Source of the DNA: Candidatus Fermentithermobacillaceae bacterium
GTDB lineage: Bacteria > Bacillota > Sulfobacillia > Fermentithermobacillales > Fermentithermobacillaceae
Direction: 5' to 3'
Assembly: GCA_012842105.1 (NCBI GenBank)
Contig: DUTL01000123.1
Span: 1 to 7,049, forward strand
Length of the DNA stretch: 7,049 nt
The notes beneath the pieces are model-generated. The model did no database searches and was not told the origin of the DNA. It saw only the letters and a list, made by a program, of their open reading frames with translations. The translations under genes and the position numbers were made by a program. Positions 1-6,817 of this stretch are shown here, in pieces (the first letter of the stretch is position 1; the number at the start of each line of letters is the position of its first letter).

Positions 1-1
1 C

Positions 2-322
2 CTTACTAAGAATCCAGGCCCTTTCATGGGTTCCTTGACTTTTGAAGAACCTGACCTTGAACGATTCCCCTGTCTTGGCTTAGGATATGAGGCGGGACAG
101 TTGGGCGGAACAGCTCCGTGTGTGTTGTCTGCAGCAGACGAAATCGTGGTTAAAGAATTTTTATCCGGCAAAGTTACCTTTAGTGAAATATATACAGTAT
201 TAAAGACGGTCTTAGATAGGTACCAACCCAGAACCGCCGGTTCTATAGATGTTCTGGAAAGGGAAGCAATGTGGGCGGCATCGGAAACCAGGAAAGTGAT
301 AAACAGGGTAACGAGAAGGTGA
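2..322 (+). CDS. dxr: 1-deoxy-D-xylulose 5-phosphate reductoisomerase, C-terminal part (5' end outside window)
   Basis: This frame is open from the window edge (codons from position 2) to a TGA at 320-322, so about the last 106 residues of the protein are visible and the start lies upstream. Dxr converts 1-deoxy-D-xylulose 5-phosphate to 2-C-methyl-D-erythritol 4-phosphate with NADPH, the committed step of the MEP isoprenoid pathway in the cytosol. The recognisable part is the family's C-terminal segment: GSLTFEEPD, RFPCLGLGYEAG, GGTAPCVLSAADEIVV, then a helical tail rich in basic residues. Most family members read NAANE where this one has SAADE, a mild local variation. The catalytic and NADPH-binding residues lie upstream and cannot be checked. 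The ATG at position 26 is internal to the conserved domain and is not the true start. The gene lies 4 nt before rseP, the usual Firmicutes order, so the two are almost certainly cotranscribed. Confidence 0.95.
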   Translation, partial: LTKNPGPFMGSLTFEEPDLERFPCLGLGYEAGQLGGTAPCVLSAADEIVVKEFLSGKVTFSEIYTVLKTVLDRYQPRTAGSIDVLEREAMWAASETRKVINRVTRR

Positions 323-329
323 CATTTTG
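313..329 (+). promoter_or_regulatory. ribosome binding site that fixes the TTG start of rseP
   Basis: The sequence GAGAAGGTGA, ending about five bases before the TTG at 327-329, is a good Shine-Dalgarno match. It overlaps the last codons and the TGA of dxr. The nearby GTG at 331 is in another frame and no ATG is available, so TTG is the best-supported start. Overlap of the ribosome site with the upstream stop favours translational coupling of dxr and rseP. Confidence 0.75.
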
Positions 330-1358
330 CGTGAAACAATAGTAGCTTTGTTGTCTTTGGGGATATTGGTAATCTTTCATGAATTGGGGCATTTCATAGC
401 CGGCAAGAAACTGGGGGTCTATATTCACGAGTTTAGCATCGGTTTTGGCCCGAAGTTGCTATCAAAAAGCTCAGGCGAAACCCAATTTTCGTTTCGAATT
501 ATTCCACTGGGCGGATTTGTACGTTTCGCCGGTGAGGAAGGCGAGGACAAAGAGGAAGATACGCATATTCCAAAAGAGAGGCTCCTTTATTCACTTACTC
601 CGGGCAAAAGGTCCTTGATCCTGTTTGCAGGGCCATTGATGAACCTGCTCGTAGCCACCCTGGCATTCTTTCTGGTGTTTTCCTTTGTAGGGTTTGGACG
701 TCCGACAACTGAGATCAGTGAGGTAGTTCCCGGATATCCTGCCCATGAAAGCGGAATGCTGGCCGGAGACAGGGTAATCCAGGTTGAGGATGTTGACGTA
801 GTTGAATGGGAAGATATGGTCAGGGTAGTGCAAACCAGGGCAGGTATGCCTACACGGGTTATCGTGGAGAGGGACGGCCAGGAACTGACGTTTACCCTGG
901 TTCCTGTCGATTCATCGGGGACCGGTGTAATAGGGGTCAGGTCAGGCGTGGAGTTTGCCCGCCTTAATATTTTCCAGGGCATCAAAGAAGGCTTTAAAGA
1001 AACTTTCTACGTATCGGCGGCCTGGATCACCGGTATCCTTGGAATGATTGTTGGAAAGGTTGCTCCCGAAGTAACCGGCCCTATAGGCATAAGCCAGATT
1101 CTCGGCGAAGCTGCAAGGCATGGTTTAGGCTCGCTTCTCTACCTGGTAGGTGCGATCTCGGCCAATCTTGGCTTGATCAATTTGCTGCCCATACCCGCTC
1201 TTGATGGAAGCAGGCTCTTGTTTGCAGGGGTTGAAGCAATCAGGGGAAAACCTATTGACCCTGACAAAGAAAGTCTTGTGCACTTTGTTGGGTTCTTCCT
1301 GCTTATGATAGTGTTTCTCGTGATCACGTACAAAGATATTCTCAGGTTGATAGAATAG
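327..1358 (+). CDS. rseP: RseP/RasP-type site-2 intramembrane zinc metalloprotease
   Basis: This 343-residue membrane protein belongs to the site-2 protease family (M50), which cuts transmembrane segments such as those of anti-sigma factors and leftover signal peptides. The zinc motif HELGH is at residues 18-22 inside the first membrane helix. A second hydrophobic stretch preceded by AGPLMN lies near 97-122. A PDZ domain spans about 125-205 (beginning EVVPGYPAHESGMLAGD). The third zinc ligand is in NLLPIPALDG at 285-294, with Asp293. A final membrane helix covers about 317-337. Both active-site motifs are intact, and the length fits the short clostridial form with one PDZ domain. The start is TTG, supported by a strong ribosome site. 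It lies 4 nt after dxr and 76 nt before ispG, as in many Clostridia. The substrate cannot be deduced here; regulation of an extracytoplasmic sigma factor is inferred from homologues. Confidence 0.95.
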   Translation: MRETIVALLSLGILVIFHELGHFIAGKKLGVYIHEFSIGFGPKLLSKSSGETQFSFRIIPLGGFVRFAGEEGEDKEEDTHIPKERLLYSLTPGKRSLILFAGPLMNLLVATLAFFLVFSFVGFGRPTTEISEVVPGYPAHESGMLAGDRVIQVEDVDVVEWEDMVRVVQTRAGMPTRVIVERDGQELTFTLVPVDSSGTGVIGVRSGVEFARLNIFQGIKEGFKETFYVSAAWITGILGMIVGKVAPEVTGPIGISQILGEAARHGLGSLLYLVGAISANLGLINLLPIPALDGSRLLFAGVEAIRGKPIDPDKESLVHFVGFFLLMIVFLVITYKDILRLIE

Positions 1359-1424
1359 CCCGGATCATGCCTTCACACAGAAAAGGTTCTAACCCGGTTC
1401 GTGCCAATGACTATGATTTCTAAC

Positions 1425-1437
1425 AGGTGATAAAATG
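1425..1437 (+). promoter_or_regulatory. ribosome binding site of ispG
   Basis: AGGTGA at 1425-1430 lies four bases before the ATG at 1435-1437. The spacing is a little short but usable. No other in-frame start with a ribosome site lies upstream in the 76-nt gap after rseP. A weak -10-like TATGAT at 1412-1417 also lies in this gap but has no convincing -35 partner. Confidence 0.7.
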
Positions 1438-2529
1438 ACTTGCCCTGCTCCTTTGTTCAGGCGAAGAGAAACCACGCCGGTCCGGTGTGGTGATGTTCTT
1501 ATCGGGGGAAATGCTCCCGTATCCATTCAGACAATGACGAAATGCGATACAAGAGACGTAAAGGCCACAGTGAAAGAGATCCGGCAAGCTACGGCTCTTG
1601 GAGCTCAAATAGTCAGGGTGGCTGTAGTTGACAAGGAAGCAGCCCAAGCTATTGGAGTTATCAGAGACAGAGTATTGTGCCCGGTTGTTGCAGACATTCA
1701 TTTTGATTATGAGCTGGCTCTTTTGTCTCTGGACGCCGGGGCAGACAAGATTAGGGTAAACCCCGGCAATCTCGGGGGCAAAGAACCTTTGCTCAAAGTG
1801 GCTGAAAGGGCCAGGTCTACGGGAGCTGCCATAAGGCTTGGCATTAACTCAGGCTCCCTTGAAAAAGACATCCTTGCAAGTTACGGCTCCCCGACCCCTG
1901 AAGCAATGGTGGAAAGCGCCAGACGGCACCTTACATACCTGGAGGATTGCGGCATAGACAGCATTGTAATTTCACTTAAATCATCCCGTGTTAAGGATAC
2001 TGTAAACGCTTACAGGCTAATGGCTGAACATACAAAATGGCCTTTTCACATTGGTATTACCGAAGCAGGCCCCGGAACTTCAGGCATAGTCAAATCAGCG
2101 GCCGGAATAGGCGCCTTAATTGCCCTTGGCATAGGAGACACTGTAAGAGTGTCTCTGACAGGCCCTTCGTACAAAGAGGTTGAAGTGGCCAAGCGCATTC
2201 TCCAGTCAATGGAATCACGTTTCTTTGGCCCTGACATAATATCATGCCCTACATGCGGGCGAACCCAGGTTGACGTGGTTTCAATTGCCAACCAGGTGTC
2301 ACATGGATTGCGAGGCCTGTCAGCGCCCTTGAAGGTCGCTGTAATGGGTTGCCCTGTTAACGGGCCGGGAGAGGCCAGGGAGGCTGATATCGGCGTTGCC
2401 TGTGGCCGCGATGGAGGCATCTTGTTCTCCCGTGGCAAAGTATTGGGCAGGGTGGCCAGTGACGAGATAGTGCCTGCCTTGGTCAAACTTGCACAAGAGT
2501 ATGCAAAATCTCCGGAGGGAATAAAGTGA
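1435..2529 (+). CDS. ispG: 4-hydroxy-3-methylbut-2-en-1-yl diphosphate synthase (IspG/GcpE)
   Basis: IspG reductively opens 2-C-methyl-D-erythritol 2,4-cyclodiphosphate to HMBPP, the next-to-last step of the MEP pathway, using a [4Fe-4S] cluster and flavodoxin or ferredoxin. The 364-residue length matches the bacterial form (about 350-375). The N-terminal TIM-barrel half shows PVSIQTMTKCDT (about 28-39), VADIHFDYELAL (85-96) and IRVNPGN (106-112). The cluster-binding C-terminal half carries CPTC (Cys271 and Cys274), GCPVNGPGEA (Cys306, Glu313) and ADIGVACG. These correspond to the four cluster ligands known in E. coli IspG (three Cys and one Glu), so the enzyme should be active. It ends in TGA overlapping the polC GTG start by four bases. 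With dxr four genes' distance or less upstream, this cluster carries two MEP enzymes. Confidence in the family is very high. Confidence 0.98.
   Translation: MTCPAPLFRRRETTPVRCGDVLIGGNAPVSIQTMTKCDTRDVKATVKEIRQATALGAQIVRVAVVDKEAAQAIGVIRDRVLCPVVADIHFDYELALLSLDAGADKIRVNPGNLGGKEPLLKVAERARSTGAAIRLGINSGSLEKDILASYGSPTPEAMVESARRHLTYLEDCGIDSIVISLKSSRVKDTVNAYRLMAEHTKWPFHIGITEAGPGTSGIVKSAAGIGALIALGIGDTVRVSLTGPSYKEVEVAKRILQSMESRFFGPDIISCPTCGRTQVDVVSIANQVSHGLRGLSAPLKVAVMGCPVNGPGEAREADIGVACGRDGGILFSRGKVLGRVASDEIVPALVKLAQEYAKSPEGIK
2514..2528 (+). promoter_or_regulatory. ribosome binding site and GTG start of polC, overlapping the ispG stop
   Basis: A perfect GGAGG at 2514-2518 precedes GTG at 2526-2528 with a spacing of seven bases. 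The GTG overlaps the ispG stop codon in the arrangement GTGA (2526-2529). This defines the polC start well, since there is no competing in-frame start with a ribosome site, and it predicts translational coupling with ispG. Confidence 0.85.
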
Positions 2530-5500
2530 ATCGTATTACCGTTGCACCGTCCAGCGATGATCTCAGGCTAAGCCGGATTGCCAAAGCCCTGGAAGTGGAA
2601 CCAAACGCCCTCTTTGAATGCATAAGGGTTGTTTCAATATCTGTGAGTATAGAGGACTTTACCTGGTCTGTGTGCCTTGACGTAGCTGATCCCAAATCAT
2701 GGGCCAGGCAAACAGCTTCCTTGTCACGCACTGAGGCTGAACTGTGTCTGACCGAAATAGGCCAGAAGCTGAGAAACAGAATTCCTGAACTTGAAACAGT
2801 ATGCTGGGAGCTTCCTGAAAAGTATCATGAAAGCCTGGTAGACCAGCCGCTTGACGCGGGCGGCTCCCTCGCCCACAGGCACTCCGAAAACGGCGTGCTC
2901 CTTGGAAGAGCAATCCGTACCCAGCCAGTGCCTGTGGGCGAGGTAACAGGCGGCGAACGGGAGAACGTTACCGTTACGGGGCAGATAGTGGAAATTACAT
3001 GGAGGCAAGCACAGTCCGGAGATATCTATGGCTCGTTTGTGCTAACTGACAAGAATGACTCAATCAACGTACGGGTTTTTCCCAGGGAAGGTAAGATTGA
3101 CGAAATTGAGGAAGGCGTTTGGGTGCTGGCAAGAGGCCGTGCCCGTCTTGACCGTTTTGATTCGGAGCCGGTGCTTATGTGCAGTGATCTGTGCTTGATA
3201 GAACCTGGGTTCAGGCAAGATACAGCTTCTGAAAAACGGGTTGAGCTTCACTTGCACACCAAAATGAGTTCTCTTGACTCAGTCCTGGATTTGGACAATG
3301 CTATCGCCCAGGTATCGGTCTGGGGCCATCCTGCAGTTGCAATCACAGATCACGGAGTGGTTCAAGGTTTTCCTGAAGCGTTCAGGCTGGGGAAGAAATA
3401 CGGTGTGAAAATCATATACGGAATTGAAGCGTACCTGGTAGAAGATGATGAGAAGGGACAAGCATTCCACATAGTATTGCTGGGCAAAAACCGGCAGGGC
3501 TTAAGGAATCTTTATGAACTGGTTACCTTGTCCCACCTCGATCATTTCTATAGGACCCCAAGGATACCAAGGGCCAAACTGGCTGATAAGAGGGATGGCC
3601 TGCTTGTGGGTTCGGCTTGCGAAGCAGGAGAATTGTACCAGGCGATTCTTGCCGGCAGAGACAATAGCCAGCTTGAGAAGATAGCGAGTTTCTATGACTA
3701 CCTGGAAATTCAGCCTTTGAGCAATAATGCTTTTCTCATAGATACCGGGGTAGTTTCGGGCGAAGATGATCTAATGAAGATAAACGCAAGAATCTATGAG
3801 CTTAGCAAATCATTGGGCAAACCATGTGTCATGACAGGTGACGTCCATTATTTGAACCCTGAGGATGAAATATACAGAACACTATTGCTGTCGGGAAAGG
3901 GTATGAATGATAACGGCGAAAGGCCGGTCCCCTTGTATTTCCGCACTACAGATGAATTGTTGGACGAAGTATCGGCGTACCTGGGTGAAGATGCGGCGAA
4001 GGAAGTTGTGGTCAGCAATACCCGGGCCATAGCGTCTTCTGTGGAAGAACTGGCTCCAATTCCCCAAGGTTCGTTTTTTCCGCACCTTCCAAACGCAGAT
4101 GAGATTTTGAGAGAACTTACTGAACAAGGGGCAAATCGACTATTTGGCAGCAAATGGCCTGAAATTGTGCGCCAGAGAATAGACAAGGAACTTTCAGCTA
4201 TTATAGGTGGTAATTTCTCTTCGTTATACTTGATAGCCATCAGAATGGTGGAAAAATCACTGGAAGACGGATACTTGGTGGGTTCGCGCGGATCTGTAGG
4301 CTCATCTCTTGTGGCCATGCTTACAGGGATTACTGAAGTGAACCCGTTGCCTCCCCATTATGTCTGCCCTAAATGTTACTGGAGCAGGTTCGTCGCAGAC
4401 GGCTCCTATGCTTCAGGGTTTGACCTGCCGGCTATAGAATGCCCTGAATGCGGAAGCGGGGTCAAACGGGATGGGCAGGATATTCCGTTTGAGACGTTCA
4501 TGGGGTTTACAGGAGAAAAAGTGCCTGATATCGACCTGAATTTTTCCGGGGAAGAGCAAAGTGAGATCTTCAAGTTTGCTTCAAAACTCCTGGGCAAGCA
4601 AAACGTGTATAGGGCAGGCACTATAGCTACAGTTGCCAGGAAGACGGCTTTTGGGTTTGTCAAGCATTACGGAGAATCTAAAGGCAAGGTATTCAGGCGG
4701 GCGGAAGAAGTAAGGCTGGCCAGGGGAATCGAGGGAGTGAAGCGCACAACAGGGCAGCACCCCGGTGGAGTTATGGTGATTCCAAAAGGCATGGACGTTC
4801 TTGATTTCACACCCCTGCAGCATCCGGCTGATGATCGAAAGTCCGGGTCAATAACCACACATTTTGACTATGATTCGCTGTCAGGGCATTTAGTTAAGGT
4901 TGATATTCTAGGCCATGACGACCCCACTGTACTTAAGATTCTCCATGAGCTCACAGGCGTTGATCCTACAACAATACCTATGGATGACCCGGAAACCCTT
5001 AAGCTTTTTTCAGGGGATAATCCTGAGAGCGCGGTGGGAATACCCGAATTCGGGACAAGGTTTGTCAGGAACATGCTGGGTGAGACCAAACCGAAGTACT
5101 TTGCCGATTTGGTGAGGGTCTCGGGGCTTTCACACGGAACCGATGTATGGGCAAATAACGCAAGAGATCTGATCAGAAGCGGCGTCGCCACCCTTGACCA
5201 GGTTATTGCCACACGTGAAGACATCTTCCTGTACCTGATGAAACTGGGGCTGGAACCTGCGTCAGCTTTTGCAATAGCTGAGAAGGTGAGGAAGGGAAGG
5301 CCCCTGTCTGACAACGATGTGAAGCAGATGAAAGAATTGTCAGTTCCGGATTGGTATATAGAGTCGTGCAAGAAAATCAGTTACCTGTTCCCGAAGGCAC
5401 ATGCAGCCGCGTATGTCACGAATTCTTTTAGAATCGCCTATTTCAAAGTACACCACCCCCTGGCCTACTATTCGACTTATTTTTCTTTTACAGGTGCTGC

Positions 5501-5909
5501 GATAACCACGGATTTTATGTACCAGGAGCCCGGGGAATGGAGAGAGTATATTCAGAAAGTGAATTCTAACTCGGCTTCAACTGCAAGAGAGCAAGATATT
5601 GCGTCTGCCCTTGAGTTGGCGCTTGAAATGGTTGAAAGAGGTTATGCCTTTGGCCGGCACGATCTGTACCTGTCTCAATCTACCAGGTATATTCCAAGAG
5701 ATGACCACTTGATTCCGCCTTTTACGTCGATTCCCGGCCTTGGAAACCGGGCGGCGGCTGCTATTATCAGAGCGCGGAAGCAGGGCGAGTTTGAATCTGT
5801 GGAAAACTTTAAGAGAAGGACCGGCCTTGGAAAGAAGTTGTGTGAAACTTTAAGAGACCACGGGCTGTTTGCAGGTTTGCCTGAAACTGCACAACTGGCG
5901 CTGTTCTAA
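2526..5909 (+). CDS. polC: DNA polymerase III alpha subunit, PolC type, lacking the inserted proofreading exonuclease domain
   Basis: PolC is the main replicative DNA polymerase of Firmicutes. This copy has 1127 residues against roughly 1400-1450 in typical members. Domains in order: a short N-terminal domain (1-140); an OB fold (about 147-222); the first half of PHP with HLHT (242-245), ITDH (273-276) and YGIEAYLV (298-305); then directly the second half with AFHIVLL (313-319), GSACEAGE (362-369) and GDVHYLNPED (438-447); a zinc module CPKC/CPEC (Cys614, 617, 639, 642); catalytic PDIDLNFSG (Asp668, Asp670) and VDILGHDD (Asp793); GIPEFGTRFV and GLSHGTDVW; FPKAHAAAY; a helix-hairpin-helix near 1066-1090; and a C-terminal QLALF clamp-binding motif (1123-1127). 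The DnaQ-like exonuclease normally between the PHP halves is absent, with no DxE exonuclease motif anywhere in the protein. Polymerase and clamp residues look intact, so this is probably a working enzyme. It follows ispG with a GTGA overlap at the canonical polC locus. Confidence 0.96.
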   Translation: MNRITVAPSSDDLRLSRIAKALEVEPNALFECIRVVSISVSIEDFTWSVCLDVADPKSWARQTASLSRTEAELCLTEIGQKLRNRIPELETVCWELPEKYHESLVDQPLDAGGSLAHRHSENGVLLGRAIRTQPVPVGEVTGGERENVTVTGQIVEITWRQAQSGDIYGSFVLTDKNDSINVRVFPREGKIDEIEEGVWVLARGRARLDRFDSEPVLMCSDLCLIEPGFRQDTASEKRVELHLHTKMSSLDSVLDLDNAIAQVSVWGHPAVAITDHGVVQGFPEAFRLGKKYGVKIIYGIEAYLVEDDEKGQAFHIVLLGKNRQGLRNLYELVTLSHLDHFYRTPRIPRAKLADKRDGLLVGSACEAGELYQAILAGRDNSQLEKIASFYDYLEIQPLSNNAFLIDTGVVSGEDDLMKINARIYELSKSLGKPCVMTGDVHYLNPEDEIYRTLLLSGKGMNDNGERPVPLYFRTTDELLDEVSAYLGEDAAKEVVVSNTRAIASSVEELAPIPQGSFFPHLPNADEILRELTEQGANRLFGSKWPEIVRQRIDKELSAIIGGNFSSLYLIAIRMVEKSLEDGYLVGSRGSVGSSLVAMLTGITEVNPLPPHYVCPKCYWSRFVADGSYASGFDLPAIECPECGSGVKRDGQDIPFETFMGFTGEKVPDIDLNFSGEEQSEIFKFASKLLGKQNVYRAGTIATVARKTAFGFVKHYGESKGKVFRRAEEVRLARGIEGVKRTTGQHPGGVMVIPKGMDVLDFTPLQHPADDRKSGSITTHFDYDSLSGHLVKVDILGHDDPTVLKILHELTGVDPTTIPMDDPETLKLFSGDNPESAVGIPEFGTRFVRNMLGETKPKYFADLVRVSGLSHGTDVWANNARDLIRSGVATLDQVIATREDIFLYLMKLGLEPASAFAIAEKVRKGRPLSDNDVKQMKELSVPDWYIESCKKISYLFPKAHAAAYVTNSFRIAYFKVHHPLAYYSTYFSFTGAAITTDFMYQEPGEWREYIQKVNSNSASTAREQDIASALELALEMVERGYAFGRHDLYLSQSTRYIPRDDHLIPPFTSIPGLGNRAAAAIIRARKQGEFESVENFKRRTGLGKKLCETLRDHGLFAGLPETAQLALF

Positions 5910-5940
5910 ACCAGGCATACTTCATATCAAGCACACATAC

Positions 5941-5985
5941 GGTGCCAGGTTCATGGCGCCCCATGGACGGTGAGTCTGTTTTTAG
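5941..5985 (+). terminator. possible weak terminator region after polC
   Basis: A hairpin pairs GGTGCCA (5941-5947) with TGGCGCC (5954-5960) around a six-base loop. About 18 bases later, a weaker stem (ATGGAC with GTCTGT, two wobble pairs, about 5963-5979) overlaps a run of five T at 5979-5983. Neither is a textbook terminator alone, but the location just past the polC stop and before a convergent gene makes transcription termination here plausible. Confidence 0.35.
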
Positions 5986-6041
5986 CTCCGGCAATGCCCA
6001 AGAATGACGGCAGCACAGGGTAGGAAGTAATGGGATGAATG

Positions 6042-6080
6042 AAAGCCGGTGCAGCATCGTGCATTTGATGCACCGGCAAA
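6042..6080 (-). terminator. stem-loop terminator candidate at the end of the folT-like gene
   Basis: GCCGGTGCA at 6045-6053 pairs perfectly with TGCACCGGC at 6069-6077, and two further pairs can form inside after a bulge. Read on the minus strand, the stem starts about 9 bases after the stop codon of the transporter gene and is followed by TTTC. On the plus strand it is followed by A residues. The stem is strong but the T tract is short. It probably terminates the minus-strand gene and may also stop read-through from polC. Confidence 0.55.
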
Positions 6081-6085
6081 AATGG

Positions 6086-6634
6086 TCATTCGTAGGTGGT
6101 CTGGGCCCTCAATGCAATTCTCGCCACGGGGCTGTATATTGCCTTCAGCACCACAGGATAAGCAGCTATCGTAATAATACCTTCAACTATCCTAACGGGC
6201 ATGATCGCACGGTAATCCAGTCCGAATAGCGTGTTAAGGAAGTATGGGGTCAGCCCCCAGGATACAATCACCACTGCGCATGACACTGATATGCCAAGAT
6301 GGAGAACTGAAACTTCTGACGGCTTCTTGTTCTTATTCAACATGCCAAAAACGATACCTGGAATTGCGCCAAACAGCGCTGCGGTAAGGGTAAAGTGCGG
6401 CATATAACCGCCCATTGGGCTGAGCATGAAACCCAATATGTCGGAAAAGGCCCCTGCAATGAGCCCGTACCATGGCCCCAAAAGCATTCCGGCCATTATG
6501 TTGGGGAGCCCGCCGATTCCTACGCGGATTCCTTCTATGCCCCCAATGGCGACACGAAAAGATGCAAACCTGGTCAAAATCACTGACAATGCCAACAGCA
6601 ACCCTGTCATGGCTATAGATCGAGTATGTCTCAT
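6086..6634 (-). CDS. folT: FolT-like substrate-binding (S) subunit of an ECF vitamin transporter, probably folate
   Basis: This 182-residue, very hydrophobic protein has about six predicted membrane helices, the size and shape of an ECF transporter S component. These proteins capture a vitamin outside the membrane and work with a shared energising module (EcfT plus two ATPases), which is not in this window. Features typical of the folate-specific branch are LALSVILTRFASF in helix 1 (about 14-26), RVGIGGLPNIMAGMLLGP (37-54), GAFSDILGFMLSPMGGY (61-77), HFTLTAALFG (80-89) and a loop with LNTLFGLDYRAIMPVRIV (133-150), resembling the LPPRI region of FolT. The ATG at 6634 is chosen over an upstream in-frame ATG at 6697 because AAAGGGGTGG lies just before it and the extra 21 residues look like untranslated leader. 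The gene is convergent with polC and has its own promoter candidate. Folate specificity is inferred from motif resemblance; another vitamin is possible. Confidence 0.75.
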   Translation of the reverse strand: MRHTRSIAMTGLLLALSVILTRFASFRVAIGGIEGIRVGIGGLPNIMAGMLLGPWYGLIAGAFSDILGFMLSPMGGYMPHFTLTAALFGAIPGIVFGMLNKNKKPSEVSVLHLGISVSCAVVIVSWGLTPYFLNTLFGLDYRAIMPVRIVEGIITIAAYPVVLKAIYSPVARIALRAQTTYE

Positions 6635-6648
6635 GGTTCCACCCCTTT
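6632..6648 (-). promoter_or_regulatory. ribosome binding site that decides the folT-like start
   Basis: On the minus strand AAAGGGGTGG lies about four bases before the ATG whose complement is at 6632-6634. This is the only good ribosome site near the 5' end and supports a 182-residue protein over the 203-residue upstream alternative. Confidence 0.75.
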
Positions 6649-6689
6649 GGTGCTTTATTGATGCATTGAGGTTGAATTGGATTCGCCTA

Positions 6690-6727
6690 CAACACAAGTA
6701 TAGCAGACATACAGTAAGGCTTGTCCA
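6690..6727 (-). promoter_or_regulatory. extended -10 promoter candidate for the folT-like gene
   Basis: On the minus strand TGCTATACT (complement of 6697-6705) is an extended -10 element, TGn plus TATACT. A TGGACA -35-like hexamer (complement of 6722-6727) lies 19 bases upstream, longer than ideal but tolerable with an extended -10. Transcription would start near 6690, giving a leader of about 55 nt. This start would also lie downstream of the rejected ATG at 6697, agreeing with the shorter protein. Confidence 0.5.
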
Positions 6728-6740
6728 CCGGGATTCAACA

Positions 6741-6762
6741 CGGTTGGCCCCAGGGCCGGCCG
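6741..6762 (+). other. GC-rich stem-loop in the divergent spacer
   Basis: CGGTTGGCC (6741-6749) can pair with GGCCGGCCG (6754-6762) over a CCAG loop, with two G-U pairs if transcribed rightward. No T tract follows, so it is not a normal terminator. It sits between the two divergent promoter candidates. Its function is unknown and it could be chance in GC-rich sequence. Confidence 0.25.
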
Positions 6763-6817
6763 GAAAACATACGATGAAATTTCCACCAAATTACAACGGG
6801 GTATATCATTCAGGCTC

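Noticed and set aside
1412..1417. A TATGAT -10-like element between rseP and ispG
   Set aside because: There is no convincing -35 at 16-18 bases, and the genes are otherwise arranged as one operon.
5005..5010. A run of six T inside polC as a possible frameshift site next to the core deletion
   Set aside because: The frame continues intact into conserved GIPEFGTRFV, so the short segment is an in-frame deletion and not a frameshift.
4868..5371. A 167-codon open frame antisense to polC
   Set aside because: It is a shadow of the well-conserved catalytic core of polC, Ser-rich and without recognisable motifs.
6635..6697. A 21-residue N-terminal extension of the folT-like protein starting at 6697
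   Set aside because: The extension has no ribosome site, contains no family-like sequence, and starts inside the proposed -10 element. The ATG at 6634 has a strong ribosome site.
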